Source of the DNA: Caenorhabditis elegans
Lineage: Eukaryota > Nematoda > Chromadorea > Rhabditida > Rhabditidae
DNA length: 64,000 bases
Direction: 5' to 3'
Assembly (NCBI RefSeq): GCF_000002985.6
Contig: NC_003282.8
Location: 10,044,001-10,108,000, forward strand
This document shows positions 23,875 to 35,905 of the stretch, in pieces (the stretch's first letter is position 1; each line of letters starts with the position of its first letter). The notes under the pieces were generated by a model. That model saw nothing but the letters and a program-made list of their open reading frames with translations. It did not search any database and was not told where the DNA came from. A program made the translations under genes and the position numbers.

Positions 23875-25966
23875 ATGATTCCACGGAGAAGTTGTTGGCT
23901 CATACTTCTTCTTAATTTATTAAATGTTCAATCATTATTAGATGCTTCTTGGTGGTTCGTTTTATTTTTTAAATAATATTTTGAATTTTGATTTTCAAAC
24001 GAAAATTTTAGTGATTATTAATTTTTTGAAGTATAACGGCTGATGACCATGAAAGATTTTAAAAACTCAGTAAGATCCATAAATGCCTCAAAAAAAACGA
24101 AAAAATCTAAAAAAGCAACACAAATCAAACTTTCAAAAACTAAATATTCCAAGTTTGGCTAATCACCATATTTTAATTTCTTTAAAAATGAGAACTGCAT
24201 CCGTTTAGGTCAACAGTTGCACAATTGTCAACTGCTTTAGCAGGGCATAACGTGAAGCCTGTATGCGAATTACCCGGACTTTCGCCTGGTCAAGCTCAAG
24301 TATGTGAGCTTTTCAAAGATCATATGCCAGCTGTGAGCATCGGAGCACAAAATGCTATTCAGGTAATATTTATAAATATATATCTCTCATTATCTTTTTT
24401 TACTATTCAGGAATGTCAACGACAATTCACAGGTCATCGATGGAATTGTTCAACACACTACAGTACAGGAATGCTTGGACCAATTCATAAAATGGCAACA
24501 CGAGAAGCTGCATTCACATACGCAATTCTATCAGCTGGAGTTACACATGAAATTGGAAGACGGTGCAAACAGGGACTTTTAACTTCATGTGGATGCTCTG
24601 ATGAGACTAAACCAAAAAATGTTCCAACAGATTGGAGTTGGGGTGGATGTGGAGATAATGTTGAATATGGTTACAAGTTTTCGAGAGATTTTATTGATAT
24701 TCGAGAGAAAGAACACGATCCAAAGAGAAATCACGATAACGGTAGAAGTTTAATGAATCGAAGAAATAACGAAGCTGGAAGAAAAATTTTGAAACGGTGA
24801 GTTGATTTTTTAATTAAACATTGAAACTACTTCAATTCAGTCATCGAAAACCAAAATGCAAATGCCATGGAGTTTCGGGTGCGTGCAACATGAAAACCTG
24901 TTGGATGCAACTTCCTTCGATGGAACAAGTCGGAAAAATCTTGAGGAATAAATATGACAAAGCAATCAGAGTTCAGGTGGGTAAATATTTGGATATAATA
25001 TTTTCAGAATTGATATTTATAGATCAATGATAGAGGAAATTTGCAACTTCTAGCAGATGAAGCTACAAAAGAAAGAAAAACAAGAGCATTGCCAACGGAT
25101 TTAGTATTTATGGATGATTCACCTGATTACTGTAGATTTGATCGACATTCTGGAACGTTAGGAACTGAAGGAAGGGTTTGCAAGTATGTTGCCATATTAA
25201 TTAGAAGTTTCGCTAGTTTTAAATTTTGATAAGGATCGTATTAAATCAAATTTAATCTGGTCAATTTTTCTTTAAAAATGTAATTTTCTAACTTGTGCTA
25301 TGTGCATAATATTCGAGTTTCTTCAAGTTGGAATCTTTAAATCAATAAGCGCATATATTCTCCTTTGTCGGAAGTTTCATTCTTCGTGGTTTTGATATCT
25401 CAGAATTTTGAATTAAACGAGTTTTTTAGAAGAAAAATCCCCATTTAAGATACTCGACGCTTACATTTTTGAGTTTACAATCATTTCCTGCGTTCCTCAA
25501 AAAAACAATATTATATTTAAATTCTAACTTGCAAATCATAAATTGGTACTTATGGGTTTCGTTCACCCCAAAATGATTTTTAATTATTTAACACTACCTT
25601 TTTAATTTTAATCCACTCGTAAATGTATATTTTAATACTGTTTTCATTTTTACAAGGCTTGTTAGGAAATCATTTCTCTAAGCCTAAGAATGAAAAAAAG
25701 TTCACGTCTCAATTAGAAAATATGGAAATCATTTTGGGGGGAACGAAATCCATAAGTACCCATAAATTTTTATAAATAAGCAAGTTTTAAAATTTTTCAG
25801 ACGTGGCTCGGGTGGAGCTGAAGGCTGTGATAGCTTGTGCTGTGGACGAGGATATAATACCTACACTCAAGAAGTAAAATCAAAATGTAATTGCAAATTT
25901 GAATGGTGTTGCAAAGTGGTATGTCAAACTTGCAATAATGTGACACAAGTGGATATTTGTAAATAA
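23875..25966 (+). CDS. cwn-2: Secreted Wnt ligand CWN-2, 360 aa
   Basis: Six exons (23875-23954, 24209-24362, 24411-24796, 24841-24976, 25023-25183, 25801-25966) join to 360 aa. Residues 1-20 form a signal peptide ([12 protein letters not shown]). Wnt hallmarks follow: [28 protein letters not shown], the acylated-Ser hairpin [16 protein letters not shown] (the Ser carrying palmitoleate in Wnts), and the Cys-rich C-terminus [12 protein letters not shown] ending [11 protein letters not shown]. It acts extracellularly on Frizzled and Ror receptors; in C. elegans cwn-2 guides neuron migration, axons and synapses (known). The long non-coding upstream region fits complex developmental control. The symbol is from recognition: five worm Wnts exist and the length and chromosome neighbours fit cwn-2. 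Intron 5 (617 nt) holds a fold-back element. Confidence 0.96.
25541..25767. repeat. Fold-back element in cwn-2 intron 5
   Basis: GGTACTTATGGGTTTCGTTC plus CCCCAAAATGATTT near 25545-25585 is matched in reverse complement by AAATCATTTTGGGGGGAACG and ATCCATAAGTACCCAT near 25727-25764. Arms are about 40 bp with a few mismatches: a small non-autonomous palindromic repeat. Confidence 0.75.
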
Positions 25967-26269
25967 TTTTTCTTTAAATTTATTCTCCTCTCAAACTCAG
26001 GATTTTTAAAACTGTTTTCTCTTTGAACTCTTCCGAATCCCGCCAAATCTTAGCCCGTTTGCTCAATTACTTATGCACTTGAATTCGAAACACTCACAAC
26101 TTTCAATCAATCACAAATATTTCCTGTTACATTCCTCATTTCTCATTTTTCTGTTGATTTTCTGAAATTTAGAGTTGTCTTGGCAACAAAATCAAAAAGA
26201 AACTAATCAATAATGTATTTATTTCAACAAATAAACAACTTAAATACAATTATTGGTTTGAAAATATTT

Positions 26270-28601
26270 CTACATTCTGTAGAATGTTCCCAGTTTGTAA
26301 CGAGTTGCTTCTCCATTCGTTGGTGTTATTTTTAATGGTACAAGACGGCGCCAAAGAAGAATTACAGAAAATACAGCAACTGTGACTATACACCAATGAT
26401 ACATCATTATCCATTTATAGCCACTTAACTCGAATAGGCGCCTGAAGATAAGACTATTGTGGGGAAAATATGGTGATTTTCCTTTCAAGGGTAATAGAGG
26501 TGCTTCTTTTCCGCCTCTACTCGCCCTCCTTGCGACCACATAATGCTCAATACTTTAACAGTTGACTTACGTCGAAAACAAAGATACAACAAATTGTGAA
26601 AATGAGCCAGTAAACGCGAAAAATCCTTGAACAGTACCCTAAAACCATAGGAACTCGTGTTTGAAACAACTGTTTTGTTTACCTGTTTTCTCGGGCCAAT
26701 GATTTGACTTAAAAGTGAGCTTGATGTAGATGAAATTAACGGAAATCCGAGTCCAATGACGATGGAGGAAATAAATAAATATAACGGAAGTGGAACTCTT
26801 GGAGTATCATCACACCAGTCAAAGTCGCATCTTCCAATTAATGTTGTGGTTGAGTTCATTGTATCTGGACGATCCAATGGGCCAGGGTAGAATGGTAATG
26901 GCATGTGAAAGATGAAGAATACCTCGAAGAATATCAAACCGCAAAGTAAGAGCAACCTGTTGTCAATCTGAAAAGTCTTCTTTTTTTAAATTTAAGAATG
27001 TCGATTATTGATAGATTTTAATACAATTTCCTTGTAAGATGAACAATATTGCTCTCTTCTAACCTCATATCAGAATTTAAATTGAAGTTTTGGTTTTTCA
27101 GTAACTAGCATGGCTGCAAAACGTTTACAATTAACGTATAGAACAAACACAATTTACTTTTGTGTGAAAATATGTCTCAAAGCAATAATATGTTCGCAAG
27201 AAATTGATTAATACATCTTATGTAGGCACTTTGGCGGTTTCAGAATACTCTTTTCACAATCCGAGCGCGCCTGTTCCGCACTCCAGTCACGCCCTATCCT
27301 CGCGCCAGGCGCATTTCACCTCTTTTCGCGCGCCAGTCGCACCCCCCCTTCGCGCCCCAGGAGGAGCCAACTACCGAGTAGGTTCAATTTTTTACTATAC
27401 CTTATTTTTATATCTCCAGATTTGTTTTCCTCCATGTATGGAACAATTTAAATCAGCCCCCACATGTGACAGTCTACCTTTAAATTAAATTTTCTATGAA
27501 ATTGACGATTTTACCGTTTTAAGCCGTGTAGACGCCAGACTAAAGTTGACAATAAATGTAAAAATGCATGAGATGGTTTGAATAATTCCATTGTAGAGAA
27601 CAGCATCTTCACGACTCCAATTAAACATTGCAATTGTAACAGGTGCAGCCATACTTTCAACACATACAACTCCACACATCAACCACCACATGTAGAATAA
27701 GAGAAGTACTGGTAGACGATCAAATTTCGGAAGTACAAAATATGGATCTGATGTTTTATCTTCTTTACTTATAATTCCAACGTAGTTTTCTTCCAGATAA
27801 AAATAGGTTAAGAGAATTGAGAATATGCTAGCAATTGACATGAAGACAGCTGCAGATGTATACATATTTAACACAAATGATCCAAAAATGAATCCATCCT
27901 TGCCAAGTGGTATGAAGCAAATCTTAACTTTTTAAAATCATGTTTCAGTATCTTATAAAATTATACCTGTATGGTAGGTCCTAAGAAAAACCCAGCTGTG
28001 AATCCTGCATTCGTAATTGAAACTGCTTTCATCCGATCTTCTTGTGTACTTGCTGTACCGATAAAACTTCTGAGAACTCCGAGAGCACCAGGACTGAAAC
28101 CAGTCATGAATCTTGCAAACAGCATTACCCATTTAACAAATGGAGGCGCCAAATATGCAAATGCGTACAAAACATTTCCAATTGCAGATATTCCACAAGC
28201 ACAGAATATTGGTTTTCTTGTTGAAGAAGAAACTTGATTCCAATAACCGAATAATGGATTGGTAAGTGCTGATGCTAGAGCTTGAAGTGCAAGAATGGCT
28301 CCGAAGAAGTCAACCGTGGCAGTTTCATCGTTCTGAAATTAGCTGGGTATAGAGTCAGGACGCTTCTTGATTTGTAAAAACGTTTCAGCATCTTCACTTA
28401 CTTCTGAAAGATATTGCCATGTAGATGTAAAGTAAATACTCATTTGTAGTCCTGTTAGTAGAAGCAGAAAAGAGACGACATAAACAGACTTCCATGGCGT
28501 TTTTCGATCCAGCAGTTCTTTCCTGAAAGAACCTTTACTTATAAATGCATTTTCTTGAGAACTTACTCTTTCACTGAAATTTTCTTCACTGGAACTGACA
28601 T
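26270..28601 (-). CDS. Major facilitator superfamily transporter (MFSD8/CLN7-like), 484 aa
   Basis: Exons 28567-28601, 28402-28522, 27967-28332, 27515-27922, 26683-26967, 26571-26638 and 26270-26441 join in phase to 484 aa. About twelve hydrophobic segments can be followed, starting [15 protein letters not shown]. The TM4-TM5 region [20 protein letters not shown] followed by [16 protein letters not shown] and LGP resembles the MFSD8/CLN7 lysosomal family (R-F-x-x-G-x-G-x-G-x-x-x-R-S, then E-R with GxxxGP). The transported substrate is unknown. The start ATG at 28601 precedes an 11-codon first exon; the GTG-initiated alternative frame is rejected because it reads through a good donor. The gene converges tail-to-tail with cwn-2, 304 nt apart. 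Confidence 0.88.
27264..27366. repeat. GC-rich CGCGCCAG-type block in MFS intron 4
   Basis: A 100-bp island with repeated GCGCGCC, CGCGCCAG and GCGCCCC words inside a 547-nt AT-rich intron (26968-27514). Its base composition is unlike everything near it; it is probably a degenerate dispersed repeat. Confidence 0.55.
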
Positions 28602-29434
28602 TTACCACCGCCACACAGCCTCACAGATGTGATAGACAATGAACTACTGACCCTTACATTTTGTCTACAAATTTGAAAAGTCGAACCACGTGGATTAGGC
28701 AAATGAAGGAGGGCAGTTTTGCATAGTTTCCGTCTCATTTTTTGAGGACATCATTGTGATGGCATTTTTTTTGTGATCAGCATATCAACTTTATGGGACA
28801 GATACCGTATTTTTAAGTTTCGAATAATACATGTTGTCTCCTGGTTTCCTTGCAATCTCGTAAATGATCCAGATGGTACGTGAAATCAGAGTGTCTCCTC
28901 TCCGTTTGATCATCAGATAATACAGAAAATTTACGCCCTGTTAGATAGTTCTTAATGCAATGAAACGTGGAAATCGTCAATGTCTCTTAATTTCCTCCAC
29001 AATGCTTGTTCTGTTATGAGAGACAAAAATGGCATCTCTCGTCTCTCACGATTCGGAGGATATTTCCTTTGTCCCCAAGAAGAGAACTTTAAAAATTCAG
29101 AATCATCTCATTCAAGTAGGCAGGTAAGTATAGACCATGTTTGCTACTTCGAGTGAAACCAATATATATTTTCCATTGATAAGAGTTTGAATTAGGCATT
29201 CATAAACTTCAAGTAAAATTAAGAATAATGCGTGACTGGCTTGTTTTGAACTTTATAGAACTTTTTATAGAACAAAATCAGAAACCTGCCTGAAAAATAT
29301 TGGACGCCGGATCTTAATAAGGTCTAATCGGTACTAATCGTCCTAATCGGAGCAGCCATTTGTGAGGATATCTATTTTTCTTTTAACTTCAGCAATACAA
29401 ATTCATAATCGAATTCTTTATTCAAAATCATAGT
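28602..29434. other. Intergenic spacer
   Basis: 833 nt between the MFS start and the CK1-like kinase 3' end, both on the minus strand. Contains GTAGGCAGGT at about 29118-29127. The segment 29281-29434 is the 3' UTR/flank of the kinase and is duplicated at 38.9-39.1 kb. Confidence 0.5.
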
Positions 29435-31091
29435 TTACTTCTTTCCATGCTTCTTTCCACTTTTTTCAGTAAGAGCCGCTTCAGCTGGTGTTGGTGGGGC
29501 ATTGATTCCAAGAGGATCGGATTGGAAGAAGGGTCCGGCTGGATTCTCCCAAGATGCAGGTGGAACAGATTTCTAAAGAAATGAACTATTATGAGAATTT
29601 GAAGGGAATTCTTACATCAGGCTCATCCTTCTCCCAATCGTACTTTGAACTCGGTGTTATCTTCTCGTTCTCCATCACTTGCCAGAAACATTTGAAGATC
29701 ATGCTGAAAATAAATTTTAAATGGATAGGAAATTGAAAACCCACTGATAATCCGGTCTTTGATAGTAATCGAGAGAGGCCAAATGAGGCATCACTTTATC
29801 CATACAGGCTGGCATATTTGACATGACAACCTTCGCCGGCAAGTTCAGCTTCATTTGCTCCACACGTTCACGTTGAGAATCGGTTTGCCATGGAAGAGCT
29901 TTTCCACCGTTGAGCTCAATGATGACATATAGCAGGGACCATACATCGTCAACCCGTCCTTGTTCCTTTCGGAGATGAACATTCGGAGACGTGTAACGGA
30001 GAGTTCCACGAAACTCTGCAGTTCCACGAGCTCTACGTGCGATCCACTTATTCTCTCGGGCATGCTGAAATTAATAGTAAATTCTATGAAGTTTTGATGC
30101 TCAACTTACAAAAACAGCGAAAGGTCTCGCAAGACCAAAGTCCAAGATATGAACAATTCTTGCTCTTTCACTATCCGTCTCATTTCCTAGCAAGAAGTTT
30201 TGTGGCTTCACATCTCGATGAATAAATCCATTGTCATGCACATATTTCAATGCATACAGGCATTGAATTCCGATTCGGCTCCACGTTCCACGGGAGAATC
30301 CATTGTTGACTACGAGATTTGTGGATTTCAGTTTTCGTAGATTTCTCCCCAACAACGTCATCACCATGTAGCAGTAGAGCTTCCGTTTTGCGCATAAGTG
30401 GACGACTGGGATGTGGGGAACGGGTCCATTGGCATTCAGTTTGTTTAGGATCATTGCCTGAAACGTTCATATATTTTTCATGCTTAGCTGATACTAATAA
30501 GTCGAAAGATTAGCATTTTTGCCATATCTACAGACTAAAGGTCTCGCCACGCGGACAACGAATTACTGTAATGAGGCCACACGAAAATAAGAACTGGTTG
30601 AACGGGAGGACTTTGAGCGGAACAACACAAGATGAGTTTCACTTTCTCTTTTGAAAGCCGTAATTTTGCACTAAAACTTGCATGCGGCACGGAAAAGTTG
30701 ACGTGGTTTTCAGTTATCCTCCTCCCAGTTCTCCTTCTCATCCAGCTACAGTAATTTGTTGTTCCACGTGGCAGGACTTTTGTGCGTAAGACGTGGCAAA
30801 AACATTCATCGTCAGACGTCTGCATAATATCAATACCTCCAATTTGATTGCAGATCCTCCTTCGATTTCATTTGATTCGGCTTTCAAAGCAGCCACTTTC
30901 TTTGGATCGCTGATTGATGTTGCAATGTAAACCTTCCCAAATCCTCCTTCATCGATCGTTTTGCCGATTTTCCAGTCACCAAATCTGAAAGAGATCTCAG
31001 TTGGAACATCAATATTCAATATTTTCACTCACTTTTTGCCTTCAGCGAAAGTTACATTTTTCATTACATCATCCTCCTTTTCCGACGGCAT
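29435..31091 (-). CDS. CK1/tau-tubulin-kinase-like protein kinase, 366 aa
   Basis: Exons 31033-31091, 30837-30984, 30110-30457, 29745-30064, 29616-29703 and 29435-29572 join in frame (366 aa). Kinase motifs: Gly loop DEGGFGKV, Lys in ALKAES, YCYMVMTLLGRNL hinge, HRDVKPQNFLL, DFGLARPF, then RGTLRYTSPNVHLRKEQGR in the place of the APE region, which is characteristic of the TTBK-like branch of the CK1 superfamily greatly expanded in nematodes and largely sperm-enriched (known of the family). The basic tail ends EKSGKKHGKK. The paralogue at 46.7-48.3 kb shares the last four intron positions. The gene's 3' end is copied at 36541 and 38868, and its promoter region is part of the inverted arm with the SSP pseudogenes. 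Confidence 0.92.
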
Positions 31092-31257
31092 GATTTTTTC
31101 GAATTGATTTGATCGAGTTGATCCTAATTCAGAAGAAAATGTGAAATAATTGAAATTTCGATATTTGAACTGGTGGACTGTTCATTTGTTTTTTTGTTGG
31201 TTATCAAGATGAACTTGAGGTCACGGAGAAAAAACCATTTTAAAAAATGAAAAATTA

Positions 31258-31830
31258 GAAACTTCTGGTTATTGATTTTGTTTTCTTTATTCCAAAAGCA
31301 AAACATAAACAAAAAGTCGTTTCAAACAACTTTACAGCTTGAACTTATGACTTTGGGTCACTGGTACATCTTGATAAGAAATGATATAAATTAGAGTGAT
31401 TTGTTCAGTTTATACAACTTTATCATAAAGTTTCAAAAATATGTCTTTGACGGCCACCAATGTGCCTTGTCCAAGCTACCGGAGGTTCCTCTACACACAA
31501 ACTTGTCAGTGCTGGAGCTGAGAAGATGATCATCACACGACCAGATTTTGTTGATCCACCCGGATCCAAAGACATCTCGATCACTCGTACTGCTAGAGCA
31601 CCAAAAGAAGACAAGTTGGTCATTCACTTTTGCACGTGCCGATGCAACTAATGCCCAGGCTGCTTTTGTTGAAGTCGTCCCTGTCACGATTCCGATGTCG
31701 GCTACCGCCTAAACTGATCTTTTCGAGCACACGAGACTTGAATTGTTTTTTTTTAATAAATGTTTTCAAATACAAGCTTACTTTGGAAATTTCAGGGGCT
31801 TCTAGTTAATTTGCAATGTCTACAACATGA
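31258..31830 (+). repeat. Left arm of inverted kinase/SSP duplication
   Basis: From AACTTCTGGTTATTGATTTT near 31259 to AATTTGCAATGTCTACAACATG at about 31830, this segment matches 35790-36498 in reverse orientation, with indels. It contains the SSP pseudogene and the presumed sperm-type promoter (TGATAA at 31372-31377). Confidence 0.8.
31441..31712 (+). pseudogene. SSP (sperm-specific small MSP-domain) pseudogene
   Basis: Readable as an SSP family member but broken. The start MSLTA is in one frame, then a shift leads to GGSSTHKLV, AGAEKMIITRP and FVDPPGSKDI with TRTARAPKEDKLV, then another shift precedes the C-terminal PMSATA-type end (TAA at 31710). The family's central segment between the AEK strand and FVDP is shortened by a deletion shared with the copy at 36 kb, so the break predates the duplication. 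SSPs are about 107-aa immunoglobulin-fold relatives of MSP found in nematode sperm. Confidence 0.85.
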
Positions 31831-32234
31831 GACTTGTAGCATCTTTCCAAATTGTTGAATCTATTCAAGAATATTCAAGATGGAAATACAGTATCTCGGA
31901 ATAGTATCCAGGAATAGCCGAGGGAATTAATTTGAACATCGACAACTTTCTCTCACTTTCTCACCATTTGTTAGAAATTAAGCATTCTTCATGTTGCCGT
32001 TAACTTCATGTTCCTACTGTGCTTATTTTTTAATTCTACTTTTCTACAATAGAGAATATCGGAAATAAATGAATAAAAACATTGAAAATTAAAAATGTAT
32101 GCTTTTTTCGTAACCTTTTATATTCTCTTCGCGGGAATCAAAATTTAGAAAAAAAAGGTTGGCTTTACGTTGGTCAAACAATCATTTCACAATTTCATAA
32201 AGAAGGGTGATAGTCTTCAAAAAAATTCAAGCTA
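31713..32234. other. Intergenic spacer
   Basis: 522 nt; contains AATAAA at 31757 downstream of the SSP pseudogene and otherwise AT-rich DNA leading to the second SH2 kinase. Confidence 0.45.
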
Positions 32235-34649
32235 ATGGCTAAAAAAGTAAGTGAAACTCAACAGAATTCCGCAATTCCACTGTTCTCATAATTTCAGGAA
32301 TTTGATCAAAGATTCAAAAAAGAAATGTGCACTCAAGACGAGGAATGTTCAGCACCAGGAGGAGATAAGGGGAAAGAGAAGGAGGAACATACAGTTGTTC
32401 CAAGAGGAAAAGAAGAAAAAGAAAAGAAACCTGGCACTAAACCATCACCAATCAGTCCCGCATTCAAAGGAACACCGAAGGAAAGACCAAATTGTGGAAA
32501 GACTAAGAATGAGACAAGTGGAAAGAAGCTCAGGGTAAGAAAGCTGTTTCCTGCGATAAATGCATAAGGAGGAGTTACGTAAATAGGAATTTCACCTTAA
32601 AATACTCGAAATCTTCCAGAATACTGAATTAAGAATTTTATAAGGCGACGACTATTCAGCGACAGCGGGCGATATCGGAAAAAAATAAGATGAAGAAACA
32701 AACTCGCCCTCTGTCGCCCTATAGTCGGCAGCAGTCATAGCAGCATTTCAGTACCGTCGTTTTAAAAATACAATTTTCAGTCGAATGACGTGTCTCCGGA
32801 TGTCAAAGACAGACTCCAACTGTCAGAACACGGACCTTCAAAAACCTGCATAAAGGATTTCCAATGGCTTGAAGACTTCATCACAAAAATGCCGTGCTTC
32901 CACGGATTCATTGGTCGAGAAGACCTGATGTCAGTGCTGAAAAATGTCGGTGACTTTCTCATTCGAACATCTGTGCAACCAAACAAGCATGAAGTGGAGA
33001 AAATGAAAAAGAATCAGGCAGATGTGAAGGTTCTGGGAAATTTGAGTCGAGAGAAGTGTGCAAAGAAGGAGAAGGAGAAAGAGGAAAAGTTGGCAGGAAT
33101 GGGAGATGTTGGAAGACGCGAATTCGTCATATCAGTTTATTGCAGTGAGTTTGGCAGAAACCCTGAAAGATTTGAAAATTTTATTTTGAAATAAGGCAAC
33201 AGTTCGTTGCAAAAGCCCTAATCAGCCAAGACATAGGCGGAACCTACTTTGGGAATTCATGAAAAACCTCAATGTCTTGGTTTAAAGTTCTACGTACTCA
33301 TTTCAGAAGACAAAGAGAAACCAGCAACTGATAAACCTCAATACACGCCAATTCGAAATCTTGTGATCAAAAGAGACAATGGAATGGTTCATGTTGAACC
33401 ACTACGTAAATTCAAAACTCTTACGGAATTTTTTGGATATTATCAGAAAAATTCCGGGATTTGCAAAGAGGTGAGATATTAAAACATCATTTTGATACTT
33501 TTAAATGTTTCAGACTGACTTCCAACTGATTACTCCAATTCCGCTGTCCAACTGGGAATTCATTCATGAAGATATTGCACTGCAGCAGAAGAAGCTCGGA
33601 GAAGGAGCATTTGGAGAGGTTCGCATTGGGAAAATGAAACTGAAATCGACGAAGAAAACGGTTGAAGTCGCTGTGAAAATGCTTCGAAATGCCGAAGTAG
33701 TGATACGCGAACAAGTTGGTGAATTGTTACACGAAGCACGAGTCATGCGAATGATGGATCACAAGAATGTGCTCAGAAGTTATGGTATTGCTGTGCTCAA
33801 AGAGCCGCTCTATTTGATGACTGAAATGTGTGCATGTGAGTTAACAACTCCAACAATCTTTAGAGCTATATTTTAAAACTAATTTTTGCAGGTGGTGCTC
33901 TCCGTGAGTATCTCCGTGAGAATCAGGAAACAGTGACACTTGCTGAAAAGTTATTTTTTGTTGTTGGTTCATCTCGTGGTGTACAATATCTTCACTCACA
34001 AAAAACAATTCACAGAGATTTGGCAGTTCGGAATATTCTTCTCAGTGAGGATAGAACGGTATGTTTACATATTACAATAGTACTGTGATTTTAAGTCCAC
34101 AAACGTCATGATCCTGCCATTACCAATTCAACAGTCTCAATGGGTACTTTTTTGTTTCAGCCAAAAATTTCTGATTTTGGATTGGCAAAAATCAGTGAAC
34201 GATACGAGATGAAGGAACAGTGCAAGATTCCTGTACGATACCTGGCACCTGAGACTCTCGAAAGCTTCATCTTCACAACAAAAACTGATGTTTTCTCATT
34301 TGGATGTGTCATTTGGGAGATCTATGAGAACGGGAATCAACCACATGATGGAAAGAATGCACAGACGATTCGAAACTTGGTAAGAAAACTTGGAAGAATT
34401 TGACAATTTTGAATATAAAATTGATTCATATTTTCAGACGAAGAAGAATCAGTTCTTGAAATTAACCAACTCGGCGCCTTCCGAACTCCGAAAATTGATC
34501 GAGGAACGAGTTTTCACGTCTGATCCTGAAAATCGATGTTCCATGACAACAGTAAAACAAAACAAACTCGAAACATTGAAAACATTGTTTTTTTTCAGAT
34601 TGTGCAGTGCGCCGAAAAGATTGAGAAGCCACCGGTCGGGATGAAATGA
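32235..34649 (+). CDS. SH2 domain tyrosine kinase with long basic N-terminus, 549 aa
   Basis: Nine exons join in phase: 32235-32246, 32298-32534, 32781-33144, 33307-33470, 33514-33835, 33892-34058, 34161-34379, 34438-34551 and 34599-34649. Exon 1 is only 12 nt (MAKK). A Lys/Glu-rich leader of about 100 residues precedes an SH2 domain beginning MPCFHGFIGREDL with FLIR in the FLVR position. The SH2 is split by a charged insertion (KMKKNQADVK through KKEKEKEEK). The kinase domain has GEGAFGEV, catalytic Lys in VAVKML, HRDLAVRN, DFGLAK and RYLAPE, so it should be active. It belongs to the same nematode Fer-like family as the kinase at 263-1598 and sits beside a tyrosine-phosphatase-like gene and CK1-like kinases, a neighbourhood that suggests sperm function. 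The 12-nt exon is the least certain part. Confidence 0.9.
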
Positions 34650-35905
34650 TGCTTCTTGACTTCTTGACTTGATTTTTTTGGTTTTTCATAAAGATTGTCT
34701 CGTTTTTTTTTTTGAAAGAAAGATATTATGTAAGGTCCGCTCGCGCTGACTAGTGAGCATGGAGGCTATATTAATAAAAAGAAATTCGGTACCTTATTTC
34801 TACAAATCTTCAAAAAAAAATTCCAGTTTGGACGTTTTTCAAAAAAAATATTTCGTTCGTGGCAAAATAAGCATTTTGAAGCCTGAAGAAAGAAAAAAGA
34901 GCAAAAGTAACATTTGTTAGAAAGTATTTCAAAGAAGATTTTCTTTGAAAAATAAACTTCCCATTTCGACAAGGAACCATTTACGAACAACTTTAAAGTT
35001 GGTATTACAACTCTGTCGCCAATAAAGTCCCATTTTTCAAATAAACCCCCCGAGATCATGTTTTAAAAAGTTTCAAAAAATGTTTTGATAAGTTTCTCAA
35101 AAATTGCACCAAAGTCGTACATTTCTCCATTGTGCTGCACATCTTCGGCTGGAACGAAAAAATAACAAAAAAATCGATGTTAAATTATCTCAGGTTTTTT
35201 TATCAAAAAAAATACGATCGCACAAATTTCTCATAATTTATTTTTGATCTACCTGTTGAACTTGACTCCGCCCCAATCTTGTTGCCGTTGTTATTTTGTT
35301 GTGGCTGTCTTGTCGAAGGAAGGGGAGGAGCCTAGTCAACAAAGTAGATCAAAAATAAATTATGAGAACAAAACTGCTTACTTCAGTATGATAATCCAAT
35401 TTTTTGAATCAAAAATTACTACAGCAATGAAGTAAAATTTTTGATTAAATTGAAAAAACATCTTATTCTTTTTAAAAAAAATTCCATAAGGACCTCAAGG
35501 TAGCTGGTGAAAGTAGCTAGCTGGTTGTTCAAATTTTAGATGACCTAAGACTGAGTGTTCAAATTAATGTTCAATTTTTCAGCTATTCCGGAATGCTGTA
35601 TTTAAATACAGCTGCAAATTTTCCAAAACAATAATTTCTAAAGGGCTTGTATCTGAAAATTTTTATTTAAAAAAACAATTCAAAAGTCAGTCTACTTGTC
35701 GTGAAAGCCACTGCTCGCAATGTGCACATCACCGAGAGTTCGTATTGTGTTTAATTTCGTTGGCGATGTGTTCTAATACCAATTCTTTTCATGTTGTAGA
35801 CATTGCAAATTAACTAAAGTAGAAGTTCCTTAAATTTTCCAAAGCAGTGTTTATTAAAAAAAAACAATTCAAAAGTCGTTTATTGTTGTGCTCGAAAATA
35901 TCAAT
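34650..35905. other. Intergenic region with small fold-back element
   Basis: About 1.25 kb of AT-rich DNA between the SH2 kinase and the inverted SSP pseudogene. Apart from the repeat at 35229-35367 and the duplicated segment from 35790, nothing is supported. Confidence 0.5.
35229..35367. repeat. 139-bp element with 24-bp perfect inverted ends
   Basis: 35229-35252 and 35344-35367 are exact reverse complements (24 of 24 bases by eye; core ATAATTTATTTTTGATCTAC). The interior is GC-richer. A MITE-like or recently mobile fold-back repeat. Confidence 0.85.

Noticed and set aside
30535-30825. 96-codon minus ORF within intron 2 of the CK1-like kinase
   Set aside because: It follows directly from reading past the donor at 30836. 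The paralogue at 47 kb lacks any matching residues and both kinases align without it.
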